A DNA stretch of 36,980 nt from Polyangiaceae bacterium (GTDB taxonomy: Bacteria > Myxococcota_A > Polyangia > Polyangiales > Polyangiaceae): positions 1-36,980 of the forward strand of contig JAICTZ010000057.1 in the NCBI GenBank assembly GCA_025936115.1. Reading direction: 5' to 3'. Made by a program: the position numbers and the translations under genes. Below, one piece after another: positions 1-7,715 of the stretch (position 1 is the first letter of the stretch; each line of letters begins with the position of its first letter). The notes under the pieces are model-generated. The model was not told the DNA's origin and made no database searches. It was given only the letters and a program-made list of their open reading frames with translations.

Positions 1-18
1 CTCGCGAGCGCAGGCGAT

Positions 19-693
19 CTTTCCGCCGCGTTCATGCGGCGGCCCCGTTGAAGCGTCGAAGGCGGCTCTGGCGGCCGTGTCGTCTTCAAGACTTTCCGCC
101 GCGTTCATGCGGCGGCCCCGTTGAAGCGATCGATCCCTCGATAGCTCGACGCCTGCGCTCAGGTTCTTTCCGCCGCGTTCATGCGGCGGCCCCGTTGAAG
201 CTCGCGCATGCGTTCAGTGATATCACTCTATCGCGCTTTCCGCCGCGTTCATGCGGCGGCCCCGTTGAAGCGCCGTGATGGTGCGGTCGCTCATGGACAT
301 GCCGGGGGGCTTTCCGCCGCGTTCATGCGGCGGCCCCGTTGAAGCTTCTCGTACAGGTCCCCGGCGTGGGCCCACTCGGTCTTTCCGCCGCGTTCATGCG
401 GCGGCCCCGTTGAAGCCGGTTCCCGTGAACGTTTCAGCGCCAGACCCGGAAGCTTTCCGCCGCGTTCATGCGGCGGCCCCGTTGAAGCAGGGGCTCGGCG
501 CCGACGTGTGCGGCGGCTCGTTGTGGCTTTCCGCCGCGTTCATGCGGCGGCCCCGTCGAAGCGTCTGGGACGTGTTCAAGACGTTCGACGTTGCGCTCTT
601 TCCGCCGCGTTCATGCGGCGGCCCCGTTGAAGCGGCGCGGGAGGCGCGAGCTCGTCGGCGTGCCTCCGACTTTCCGCCGCGTTCATGCGGCGG
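19..693 (+). CRISPR. CRISPR array, right-hand (leader-distal) end
   Basis: Nine complete 36-base repeats start at 19, 92, 166, 236, 310, 381, 453, 527 and 598, and a truncated tenth starts at 670. The nine spacers between them are 34 to 38 bases long and unlike one another. Each repeat opens with CTTT, contains the inverted repeat CCGCCGC-GTTCAT-GCGGCGG (7-base stem, 6-base loop) and ends in GTTGAAGC, which looks like the usual 8-base crRNA 5' handle and suggests transcription on the plus strand. The degenerate repeat at the right also places the leader to the left, outside the window; bases 1-18 look like the remains of another spacer. Repeat 8 has one change (GTCGAAGC for GTTGAAGC). No cas gene lies in the window, so the subtype cannot be assigned. 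Open frames crossing the array are artefacts of the repeats. Confidence 0.97.
670..693 (+). repeat. Truncated terminal CRISPR repeat
   Basis: The first 24 bases match the consensus repeat exactly, including the whole inverted repeat, but the last 12 bases (CCCCGTTGAAGC in the others) are replaced by unrelated sequence. Loss of the 3' part of the last repeat is typical of the leader-distal end. The break lies only 20 bases from the stop codon of the convergent cysteine-rich lipoprotein gene. Confidence 0.9.
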
Positions 694-713
694 GGCGCCG
701 CACATCGAACAAC

Positions 714-2339
714 CTACTTCGTCGGCAAGAGCAAGCCCGCGTAGCTCGCGAGACCGGCACCGGCCTGGACGCAATACCCGCCCGCGCGCGGATCCCCGAG
801 CGCGACGCCGGCACCCGTGAGACAGGCGACGGACATGCCGTTCACGCGCAGCGAGCGCCCGTTCTGGAAATTCCAGCACACGATGCGCCGATTGGTCTCG
901 ACCGGGTCGTAGCCTTTCACCTCGAAACAGTGCGCCTCCGTGCCGAGTGGATCGACGCGGAAGCCGTCGCCGCCGAGCGGCATCGCTTCGGTCGCTCCGC
1001 ACAGCTGATCGCACGGCGAACGCAGGCACTGCCCGCCCGAGCAGACCTGATCGGCGCCGCACGCGTTACCGCAGCTCTTGCAGTTGTCGTGGTCGTTCTG
1101 CAGATCCACGCAGGTGTCGCCGCATAGACTCGAGCCGGCGGGGCAGCCGCAGTTCTTGTTCTTGCAGATCTGATTGCTCGGGCACGCGGTGTCGCAGTCG
1201 CCGCAGTGGTCCTTGTCGCTGCTCAGATTGGCGCACACGCCGCTGCCGCAGTCTTCGGTGCCGGGCGTGCAGGCGCACGCCGACGCCGAGCAGATCTTGT
1301 CGCCAGGACACGCGGTGTCGCAATCGCCGCAGTGGTTCACGTCGCTCGTGAGATCGGCGCAGACGCCGCTGCAGTCCTCGCGCTCGGGCGGACAGACACA
1401 CTCGTGGACAGCGTCGCCGCTGCTGCCGCTGCCGCTGCCGCCGCCTCCGGCGCCAGCCGCGCCGACGATGTCGGGCGGTAGGCCGCAAATCTCGGCGTCG
1501 CTGCAGGCGACGTTGCAGCTGCCGCAGTGCTGTTTGTCGGTCTCGAGATCCGCGCAAGTCCCGTGACAGTTCGTCTTGCCGGCGGGACAGACGCAGACGC
1601 CGCCCGTGCAGGTCCCGCCGATGCAGGGCAACCCGCAGCCGCCGCAGTTGTCTTGGTCCGTGTCGAGGTCGACGCACTGGTCAGCGCAGATGGTTTCCGT
1701 GCCCGGACAGACGCACTTGGCGTCCTGGCAGACGGCCGTGTCGGGGCACGCCTTGCCGCAGCCGTTGCAGTTCATGGGATCTTGCGACGTATCGACGCAA
1801 GTGTCCGTGCACAGCGTCTCGTTGCCCGGGCAGACGCACTCGCCGGTGTCGCAGTCGGCGCGCGGCGGACAGACGTTGCCGCACCAGCCGCAATTCGAGA
1901 GGTTGGTCAGCGTGTTGACGCAGTGCCCGTCGCAGATGGACTGGTTGTCGCTGCAGACGCAGCTGCCTGCCGTGCACGTCGAGCGCGCCGGACATTGCGC
2001 GCCGCACACGCCGCAATTGGAGGTGCTCGCCTGTGTATCGATGCAGGTGCCGTTGCAGAGCGAGCCCGACGTACAGCCCGAGCCGCCGCCGCTCGTCGCA
2101 CCCGTGCCCGCCGCGCCGGCGCTGAGCGTCCCGCCCGCACCCTGCCCGGCGCTGCCGCCGGTACCACCCGTGGCCGGGGTCGCGCCGCCCGTCCCGGCGT
2201 CGCCGGTGCCACCGGCTCCGGCGCGCAGGGTCGGCGGCTTGTCGAAATAATCGTCGTGGCTCGAGCCGCAGCCCGCGGGCAACGCCAGCGCGACACCGAG
2301 AAAGAAAAGTGAGAAAGTGAAACGTGACTTAGGGGCCAC
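714..2339 (-). CDS. Cysteine-rich repeat lipoprotein (Stig1-like repeats)
   Basis: A 541-residue secreted lipoprotein of unknown role. The N-terminus has a basic start, a hydrophobic stretch and a lipobox (LPAGC, Cys at about residue 24), so it should be lipid-anchored in the envelope. Residues about 40-87 are a Gly/Ala/Thr-rich linker. Then come eight tandem cysteine modules of the pattern C-x3-C-(V/A/I)-(D/N)-x6-(N/H)-C-x2-C-x3-C separated by C-x-C-P segments, like plant Stig1 domains and cysteine-rich proteins common in myxobacteria. Modules 5 and 6 are separated by a Gly/Ser-rich insert. The last roughly 100 residues are a different conserved-looking domain with four or five cysteines. 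The start is a GTG at 2339. The many cysteines suggest disulfides formed outside the cytoplasm. Adhesion, matrix or ligand binding are possible, but nothing in the sequence decides. Confidence 0.9.
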   Translation of the reverse strand: MAPKSRFTFSLFFLGVALALPAGCGSSHDDYFDKPPTLRAGAGGTGDAGTGGATPATGGTGGSAGQGAGGTLSAGAAGTGATSGGGSGCTSGSLCNGTCIDTQASTSNCGVCGAQCPARSTCTAGSCVCSDNQSICDGHCVNTLTNLSNCGWCGNVCPPRADCDTGECVCPGNETLCTDTCVDTSQDPMNCNGCGKACPDTAVCQDAKCVCPGTETICADQCVDLDTDQDNCGGCGLPCIGGTCTGGVCVCPAGKTNCHGTCADLETDKQHCGSCNVACSDAEICGLPPDIVGAAGAGGGGSGSGSSGDAVHECVCPPEREDCSGVCADLTSDVNHCGDCDTACPGDKICSASACACTPGTEDCGSGVCANLSSDKDHCGDCDTACPSNQICKNKNCGCPAGSSLCGDTCVDLQNDHDNCKSCGNACGADQVCSGGQCLRSPCDQLCGATEAMPLGGDGFRVDPLGTEAHCFEVKGYDPVETNRRIVCWNFQNGRSLRVNGMSVACLTGAGVALGDPRAGGYCVQAGAGLASYAGLLLPTK

Positions 2340-2503
2340 GAAAGCAGTCCGATCGAATGGCGAGCGCGTATCTTAGCCGGCTTGGGGCGAACGCAACGGG
2401 TGGTTCGCGGGGACTCTATCCCAGGCGCAAAAGAGCGGCACTGGCATAATTGTCCCTCGTCTTGGCGGCTAAACGCGAGGCGTGTGGGTCTAGGTGCGCG
2501 CGA

Positions 2504-2535
2504 GCCTCGACGCCGCTCGCTGGCGTGGTCGAGGC
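2504..2535 (-). terminator. Hairpin downstream of the peroxiredoxin gene
   Basis: GCCTCGA-CGCC, a 7-base loop, then GGCG-TGG-TCGAGGC gives an 11-base-pair stem with a 3-base bulge, about 30 bases past the peroxiredoxin stop. A second small inverted repeat lies at 2543-2556. There is no T-run, so it is a possible transcript-end structure rather than a classical intrinsic terminator. Confidence 0.35.
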
Positions 2536-2566
2536 CCGTGACGCGGCGCACGCCGCTCGGCGCGCG

Positions 2567-3205
2567 TTACTTGTTCGGCTGCGGCGTGAGGCGCAGGTAC
2601 GGCTTGAGCGCGCGGAAGCCCTTCGGGAAGCGTTCGGCGAGCTCCTTCGGATCTTGAATCGAGGGCGCGATCACGCACTCGTCGCCGTCCTTCCAGTCGG
2701 CGGGCGTCGCGACCTTGTGATTGTCGGTGAGCTGCAGCGAGTCGATGACCCTGAGGAGCTCGCCGAAGTTTCTGCCCGTACTCGCGGGGTAGGTGATGGT
2801 GGCGCGGATCTTCTTGTTCGGATCGATGATGAAGACCGAGCGCACGGTGAGCGTGTCGTTCGCCTCCTCGTGGATCATGTCGTAGAGCTTGGCCACTTTG
2901 CGATCGGAGTCGCCGAGGATGGGGAAGTTCATCGTCGCGCGCTGGGTCTCCTCGATATCGCCGATCCACTTCTTGTGCTCGGTGACCGGATCCACGCTCA
3001 CGGCCAGCATCTTGACGTGCCGCTTGTCGAACTCGTCTTTCAGGTTCGCGGCGCGGCCGAGCTCCGTCGTGCACACGGGCGTGAAGTCCTTCGGGTGTGA
3101 AAAAAGAATCGCCCAGCTATCGCCGATCCACTGATGGAAGCGAATGCGGCCTTCCGTGGAGTCTTGCTCGAAGTCGGGTGCGATGCTGCCGAGGTGCAGT
3201 GCCAT
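2567..3205 (-). CDS. 1-Cys peroxiredoxin (Prx6 / AhpC-TSA family)
   Basis: A 212-residue thiol peroxidase that would reduce hydrogen peroxide, organic hydroperoxides or peroxynitrite in the cytoplasm. The peroxidatic cysteine is Cys45 in the motif DFTPVCTTE, preceded by the HP pair typical of the Prx6 group. The long C-terminal extension with a GDECVIAPS segment and a PYLRLTPQP tail also fits Prx6 rather than typical 2-Cys enzymes. Length is normal for the family. The open frame extends to a GTG at 3220, but the strong ribosome-binding site AAGGAGA at 3211-3217 lies inside that extension and sits correctly before the ATG at 3205, so that start is chosen. It follows the sugar operon on the same strand after an 82-base gap and probably has its own promoter. 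Confidence 0.95.
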   Translation of the reverse strand: MALHLGSIAPDFEQDSTEGRIRFHQWIGDSWAILFSHPKDFTPVCTTELGRAANLKDEFDKRHVKMLAVSVDPVTEHKKWIGDIEETQRATMNFPILGDSDRKVAKLYDMIHEEANDTLTVRSVFIIDPNKKIRATITYPASTGRNFGELLRVIDSLQLTDNHKVATPADWKDGDECVIAPSIQDPKELAERFPKGFRALKPYLRLTPQPNK

Positions 3206-3210
3206 GGGTT

Positions 3211-3217
3211 TCTCCTT
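3211..3217 (-). promoter_or_regulatory. Ribosome-binding site of the peroxiredoxin gene
   Basis: On the minus strand this reads AAGGAGA, a near-perfect anti-16S match 5-6 bases before the ATG at 3205. It decides the start, because the alternative GTG at 3220 would place this site inside the coding region. Confidence 0.8.
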
Positions 3218-3287
3218 CACTTTGCTTTACGGCATGCGGCCGTGAAGCGCATAGGGGCGTAGGACTCGCTCGTGCTCGAGGCAAGCC

Positions 3288-3806
3288 TCAGCCGGTTCGC
3301 CAGCGCAAAATCGTGTCGGCAAAGTCACGAAACGCCCCATGGCCGCCCACCGACTCGCTCACGGCGTGCACCGAGCGCCGCACCGCGTCGATCGCGTCCG
3401 CGGGCGCGCCGGTGAGGCCGTGCTCGGCGATTTCGCAGAGCAGCGGCAAATCGTTGACGTCGTCGCCGATGAAGGCGACCTCCGCGGGCGTGAGGCCGGC
3501 CTGCGCGAGGATCTCCGGCAAGAGCGCGAGCTTGTCGCGAACGCCGAGAAACGTCGTGACGGCGAGTTTCTTCGCTCGGGCGCGCACGATGCCGGAGTCT
3601 TCGCGCGAGAGGAACGCCGTTTCGACGCCTCCGGCCCGCAAGAGCTCGACGCCCATGCCGTCACGCAGCGAAAAGCGGCGCAGCTCCTCCCCGCGCTCGG
3701 AGTAGTAGACGCCCGCGTCGGTGAGCACGCCGTCGACGTCCGTGAGCACGAGCCGAATACGAGCCGCGCGCGCGCGCAACGTTTGAGGAGTGAGCGCGTC
3801 TACCAA
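3288..3806 (-). CDS. KdsC-type HAD phosphatase (ulosonate-phosphate phosphatase)
   Basis: A 172-residue HAD-superfamily phosphatase of the short, cap-less KdsC type. Motif I is DVDGVLTD (residues 23-30), with Asp23 the expected nucleophile; the acidic motif IV is GDDVNDLP near residue 118. KdsC-type enzymes act on 3-deoxy-2-ulosonic acid phosphates such as Kdo-8-phosphate or KDN-9-phosphate. It is the last gene of an operon that starts with a NeuB-type synthase, so its likely substrate is the phosphorylated product of that synthase. The frame stays open far upstream into the SDR gene, but the best start is the TTG at 3806, with GGAGG at 3816-3820 nine bases before it; this overlaps the SDR stop by a few bases. 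Start codon uncertain, family assignment firm. Confidence 0.88.
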   Translation of the reverse strand: MVDALTPQTLRARAARIRLVLTDVDGVLTDAGVYYSERGEELRRFSLRDGMGVELLRAGGVETAFLSREDSGIVRARAKKLAVTTFLGVRDKLALLPEILAQAGLTPAEVAFIGDDVNDLPLLCEIAEHGLTGAPADAIDAVRRSVHAVSESVGGHGAFRDFADTILRWRTG

Positions 3807-4615
3807 ACCGTGAAGCCTCCGTCGACCACGAGGTTGGCGCCCGTCATGTAGGCGGAGGCGTCGCTCGCGAGAAATACGACCGCGCCATGATAGTCCGTGC
3901 GCGTTGCCATGCGACCGAGCGGCACGCGCCGCGCGTAAGCGGCCTGAAACCACTCGTCCTGCCCGGCTTCGACGCCGCCGGGCGAGAGCGCGTTCACGCG
4001 CACGCCGCGTGGACCGAAATAGGCGGCGAGAAATCGCGTCAGGCCGAGCACCGCCGCCTTGCTCGTCGGATACGCCGCGGATTTGAAGAAGGCCTGCACG
4101 CCGTCCGGACGGCGATAGAGCGACTGGTCGGGCGCGACGATGCCGTACGTCGAAGCCACGTTGACGATGCTGCCCGTACCCCGCTCGGCCATGCGCGCGC
4201 CGATGCTCTGACAGCAGACGAAAGTGCCGGTGACATTCACGTCGAGGGAGCGCCGAAAGCGCTCGAGCGCGTAGTTTTCGAAGCGCGACTGCTCCGCGGC
4301 ATCCGACGCGGCGAATTTGTCGTCGATGGCCGCGTTGTTCACGAGTACGTCGACCTCACCGAGCGAGCTCCGCGTGCGCGCGTGCAGCTCCGCGACCGAC
4401 GCCGGATCGGTGATATCGACGGCCACGCCGAGCATTCGCGCCCCGCATTCGGCGCCGACGGCTTCGGCCACGCGTCGACACGCCTCCTGATCGAGATCGG
4501 CCGCGACGACGCTGGCCCCCGCGCGCGCGAGCGCGACACAGTGTTCGCGCCCCAGCAGTCCCGCAGCGCCCGTCACGATCGCGACCTTGCCGCTGAGTGA
4601 AGGCGTGTCGTTCAT
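3800..4615 (-). CDS. PtmA-like short-chain dehydrogenase/reductase
   Basis: A 271-residue classical SDR with the nucleotide-binding motif TGAAGLLG (15-22), NNAA (93-96) and a Ser155 / Tyr182-x3-Lys186 active site. The segments STYGIVAPDQSLY and the end YMTGANLVVDGG resemble the SDRs found in surface-sugar loci, including PtmA of the Campylobacter flagellin-glycan locus (from memory, not searched). It probably oxidises or reduces a sugar hydroxyl or ketone with NAD(P)(H), which would pair with the aminotransferase encoded just before it. The ATG at 4615 overlaps that gene's stop by 4 bases (ATGA), indicating translational coupling. The stop at 3800 overlaps the start of the phosphatase gene. 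Confidence 0.92.
   Translation of the reverse strand: MNDTPSLSGKVAIVTGAAGLLGREHCVALARAGASVVAADLDQEACRRVAEAVGAECGARMLGVAVDITDPASVAELHARTRSSLGEVDVLVNNAAIDDKFAASDAAEQSRFENYALERFRRSLDVNVTGTFVCCQSIGARMAERGTGSIVNVASTYGIVAPDQSLYRRPDGVQAFFKSAAYPTSKAAVLGLTRFLAAYFGPRGVRVNALSPGGVEAGQDEWFQAAYARRVPLGRMATRTDYHGAVVFLASDASAYMTGANLVVDGGFTVW
3816..3820 (-). promoter_or_regulatory. Ribosome-binding site supporting the TTG start of the phosphatase
   Basis: On the minus strand this is GGAGG, inside the last codons of the SDR gene and nine bases before the TTG at 3806. It is the only good site near the start of the HAD domain and is why that unusual start is preferred. Confidence 0.55.
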
Positions 4616-5934
4616 CGCGTCCCGAAAGGTACCGGCTTGGTGTTGAACTGGCTCGTCTTGCGAAACACGGGCTGTACTGGCTCGCCGTGCAGGCTCTCGA
4701 GCACGCGGCCGCTCTCCACGGCCGCCTTGAGCACCGGCAAGGCCTCACGGTAGGCGGCGAGCACGCGCTCGACGTCCGCGTCGCTGTGCGAAAACGAGAC
4801 GTTGTGAAATCCGCCCCAGAGCACGCCGCGGCGGATGAGCTCCTGCTGCAGGAGTGACTTTTGCTCGAGCGGGCTGCCCGCGCTCGCGTCGAAGCTGACG
4901 ATGCTACGGCAATCGAAGCCGGACGAGGACGTGTACGTCATGCCGAGCTCGGCTGCGATCGCGTTGTAGCCGTCGCGCAGGCGGCGGCCTTGGCGCGCCA
5001 AGTGTGCGATCACGTCCTTGTCGAGCATCTCCGTGATGGTGGCGCGCGCGGCGGCGAGCGACAGCGCCTCCCCGCCGAAAGTCGTGAAGAAGAAGACGTC
5101 CTTGTCGAGCAGGCGCATCACGTCGCGCCGTCCGGTCAAAATCGACAGCGGCATGCCGTTGGCGCAGGCCTTCGAGAAGCAGGCGAGATCCGCGCGCACG
5201 TCGAACTTTTCCTGAGCGCCCCCGAGCGCGAGTCGAAAGCCCGTCCACATTTCGTCGAAGACGAGCAGCGCGCCGCGAGCGTCGCAGAGCTTCCTGACTT
5301 CGTGCAAAAAGCCGTCCTTCGGCGCGGCGAAGACGACCGGCTCGAGGATGACGCACGCCGTGTCGGCGTCGAGCGACCGCTCGAGCCCTTCGAGATCGTT
5401 GTAGTCGAAGGTGTAGGTGAGGTCGCGCGTGGCCTCGGGAATGCCACGGTTGCGATCGGTGACGGCGACGTACCAGTCGTGCCAGCCGTGGTAACCGCAC
5501 GCGAGCACTTTGTTGCGGCCCGTGTGCGCGCGGGCGAGCCGCACGGCGGCGCTCGTCACGTCGCAGCCCGTCTTGCTGTAACGCACCATCTCCGCGTTCG
5601 GTACGACCTTTTGCACGAGCTCGGCGACCTCCACCTCGAGCGGATGCACGAGCGAGAACGTGATACCGAGCGACAACTGCTCACGGATGGCGCGATCGAC
5701 CGCTTCGTAGCAGTAGCCGAGCGAGAGCGGCCCGATGCCCATCTGCAGATCGATGTACTCGTTGCCGTCGACGTCCCAGACGTGCGAGCCTGAGCCGCGT
5801 GCCGCAAACTTCGGCGCGACGCCGTTCACGTACTGACCTACGCCTTTGGCGAGCGTCTGCGTGCCTGCGGGAATCAGCCCGGCGGCGCGCGCGTACCAGC
5901 GATTCGATTCGGAGATGTTCGGAAAGTCGCTCAT
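4612..5934 (-). CDS. Class III PLP aminotransferase (glutamate-1-semialdehyde aminomutase-like)
   Basis: A 440-residue fold-type I, class III aminotransferase. The PLP-binding Lys is probably Lys255 in CFSKACANGMPLS, and Asp227 in VFDEMWTGFR would contact the pyridine nitrogen. It resembles HemL-type enzymes (start IPAGTQTLAKG, SKTGCDVTSAAVRLARA) but lacks the GKIIGGG-type segment around the lysine of true glutamate-1-semialdehyde aminomutase, so it is probably not the tetrapyrrole enzyme. Within this operon it more likely puts an amino group on, or moves one within, a sugar or ulosonic acid made by its neighbours. There is a 15-base gap after the transketolase C-half, with GAGG before the ATG at 5934, and its stop overlaps the SDR start by 4 bases. 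Amino donor and substrate cannot be told from sequence. Confidence 0.9.
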   Translation of the reverse strand: MSDFPNISESNRWYARAAGLIPAGTQTLAKGVGQYVNGVAPKFAARGSGSHVWDVDGNEYIDLQMGIGPLSLGYCYEAVDRAIREQLSLGITFSLVHPLEVEVAELVQKVVPNAEMVRYSKTGCDVTSAAVRLARAHTGRNKVLACGYHGWHDWYVAVTDRNRGIPEATRDLTYTFDYNDLEGLERSLDADTACVILEPVVFAAPKDGFLHEVRKLCDARGALLVFDEMWTGFRLALGGAQEKFDVRADLACFSKACANGMPLSILTGRRDVMRLLDKDVFFFTTFGGEALSLAAARATITEMLDKDVIAHLARQGRRLRDGYNAIAAELGMTYTSSSGFDCRSIVSFDASAGSPLEQKSLLQQELIRRGVLWGGFHNVSFSHSDADVERVLAAYREALPVLKAAVESGRVLESLHGEPVQPVFRKTSQFNTKPVPFGTR

Positions 5935-5949
5935 CTTGACCTCGTGCGC

Positions 5950-6864
5950 TCAGCGCCGCGCTTGCTCCTCGAGCGCCCAAAGCACGCGCGCGGCAAGCTT
6001 CTCACCGGTGAAACCCTCGTGCTCGAGCACGCGCGGCAGCGTGGCCGGGCGGAACCAGCGCTCTTCGAGCGCAATCGGCAGCGTCTTGGCCGTGAGCCGC
6101 TGCGCGAGCAGGGTCTCCGCCACGATCGAGTAGAGGCCGCCCGTCCGGAAGTGGTCCTCGATCGTGACGAGCAGGCGCACGTCGCGGGCGGCGCGCACGA
6201 CGGCGCGCTCGTCGATCGGCTTCAGCGTGCGCAGATTGACGAGCCGTACGCCGACGCCGCGCGCCTCGAGCAGCTCCGCCGCGCGCTCGACGTGTTCGAG
6301 CAAGAAGCCGAACGTGAGGAGCGCGACATCGGTACCGTCGCCGAAAATCTCCGCCTGCCCGATCGAGAACGGCGCGTGTTCGACGATGGGCTTGGACGCG
6401 TTGTATCGCACGTACGCAGGGTCCGGGCTCTTCAAAATAGCGGGCAGCATGTCGACGAGCTCCACCTGGTCGGCAGGGCAGAACACCTGCATGTTGGGGA
6501 CCCCGCGCATGAGCGAGATGTCCTCGATCGCCTGGTGCGTCGGCCCGTTGCCGTCCGAGAGGAAGCCGGGCACACCGCCCACGAGCTTGACCGGCAAGCG
6601 CGCGATGCCCACGTCCGTCCGCACGAACTCGAACGCCCTGAGCGTCAGGAACGTCGCAAGGCTGTGACACACGGGGATGCGCCCGGCGAGCGCGAGCCCC
6701 GCCGCCGCGCCGATCATGGTCTGCTCGGCGATGCCCACGTCGATGAAGCGCGCGCCGAGCTTCTCGGGCATGCCACGAATGGCCGCCCGATTTTCGGCCG
6801 TCAGCACCACGATGCGCTCGTCGGCGAGCGCGAGCTCGTAAAGCGTCTCTTCGTAGGTTTTCAT
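5950..6864 (-). CDS. Transketolase C-terminal half (pyrimidine-binding and C-terminal domains)
   Basis: A 304-residue protein with the pyrimidine-binding and C-terminal domains of transketolase. Residues 41-50 (IDVGIAEQTM) hold Glu47, the Glu that activates thiamine diphosphate in this family; GGVPGFLSDGNGPTHQAIED matches the region after it. It should form a complex with the N-half encoded immediately upstream, whose stop overlaps this ATG by 4 bases (ATGA). Split transketolases move two-carbon units between sugar phosphates, but similar pairs also occur in secondary and surface-sugar pathways. Its place between a cytidylyltransferase and an aminotransferase gene suggests a dedicated role in making the operon's sugar, not the pentose phosphate pathway. 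Confidence 0.93.
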   Translation of the reverse strand: MKTYEETLYELALADERIVVLTAENRAAIRGMPEKLGARFIDVGIAEQTMIGAAAGLALAGRIPVCHSLATFLTLRAFEFVRTDVGIARLPVKLVGGVPGFLSDGNGPTHQAIEDISLMRGVPNMQVFCPADQVELVDMLPAILKSPDPAYVRYNASKPIVEHAPFSIGQAEIFGDGTDVALLTFGFLLEHVERAAELLEARGVGVRLVNLRTLKPIDERAVVRAARDVRLLVTIEDHFRTGGLYSIVAETLLAQRLTAKTLPIALEERWFRPATLPRVLEHEGFTGEKLAARVLWALEEQARR

Positions 6865-7715
6865 CGCACCACCAGCGTTTCGGAGTGGAGCGTTGCCTGG
6901 GCCGCGCCGTGGAGCTCGGCGAGCAGCGCCTCGATCTCGTCGCGCGAGAAGTTCGCAAACCAGCGGTCGGCGCGTCGCTCGATGCTCGGCAGTCCGCGTC
7001 CGCGCACGGTATCGGCGACGATCACGCTCGGTCGTCCGGGCGCGAGCGGCAGCGTCGCAAAGGCCGCGTCGAGCGCCGCGAACGAATGGCCGTCGACCCG
7101 GATTGCCTTCGCGCCGAAGGCTTCGAATTTGGCGACCAGCGGCTCGAGCGGGGTAAGCTCCTCGGTGCGAATGTTCGCTTGAAATTCGTTGCGATCGACG
7201 ATGCAGACGAGATTGTCGAGCCCTTTGGCGGCCGCGACGAGCAGGCCTTCCCAAATCGTACCTTCGTCGAGCTCGCCGTCACCGAGCAGCACGAAGACGC
7301 GATTTTCCGCTTGGCGGAGCTTGGTGTCGAGCGCAAGCCCGATGCCCACGCTCAGGAGATGGCCGAGTGATCCGGAATGAAACTCGACGCCGGGCACCGC
7401 GCGGTTCGGATGCCAGTAGATCGAGTCCTCGGTGCTGAGGTGCAACGACAGCCGCTCGCGCGCCATGAAGCCGAGCTCGACGAGGGTGCCGTACAATGCG
7501 GGCACGTCGTGGCCTTTGGAGAGCAGGAGATAGTCGCGGTTCGGGTCGCGCACCGTGGCGGGCGTCACGCGTAAGACTTGCCGATAGAGGTGGACGATGA
7601 GGTCGGTGCAGGAGAGGGACGCGCCGATGAAGCAGCCGCCGTCGGTGGCGAGCCGAATCACGTGCTCTCGCACGCGCAAGGCCAAGCCTTCGAGCTCGGC
7701 GTGGGAGGTGCTCAT
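6861..7715 (-). CDS. Transketolase N-terminal half (thiamine diphosphate-binding domain)
   Basis: A 284-residue thiamine diphosphate-binding half of a split transketolase. The Mg/ThDP motif runs from GDGELDEG (145-152) to the Asn of IVDRNEFQ (Asn176). SKGHDVPALYG (67-76) and SGSLGHLLSVGIGLAL (114-129) are family signatures, with histidines in the expected substrate-contact places. The ATG at 7715 overlaps the stop of the cytidylyltransferase gene by 4 bases, and its own stop overlaps the C-half start, so stoichiometric synthesis of both halves is likely. The open frame continues about 1 kb further upstream without a stop, but that part runs out of frame through the cytidylyltransferase gene and is not protein-like. 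Confidence 0.93.
   Translation of the reverse strand: MSTSHAELEGLALRVREHVIRLATDGGCFIGASLSCTDLIVHLYRQVLRVTPATVRDPNRDYLLLSKGHDVPALYGTLVELGFMARERLSLHLSTEDSIYWHPNRAVPGVEFHSGSLGHLLSVGIGLALDTKLRQAENRVFVLLGDGELDEGTIWEGLLVAAAKGLDNLVCIVDRNEFQANIRTEELTPLEPLVAKFEAFGAKAIRVDGHSFAALDAAFATLPLAPGRPSVIVADTVRGRGLPSIERRADRWFANFSRDEIEALLAELHGAAQATLHSETLVVR

Noticed and set aside
48..820. Open frames with a repeated FPPRSCGGPVEA sequence
   Set aside because: They are translations of the CRISPR repeats and of spacers, not genes.
3807..3953. A longer form of the KdsC-type phosphatase starting inside the SDR gene
   Set aside because: The added residues are Arg/Gly-rich, do not resemble the family and would overlap the SDR gene by about 150 bases; the TTG at 3806 has a good ribosome-binding site.
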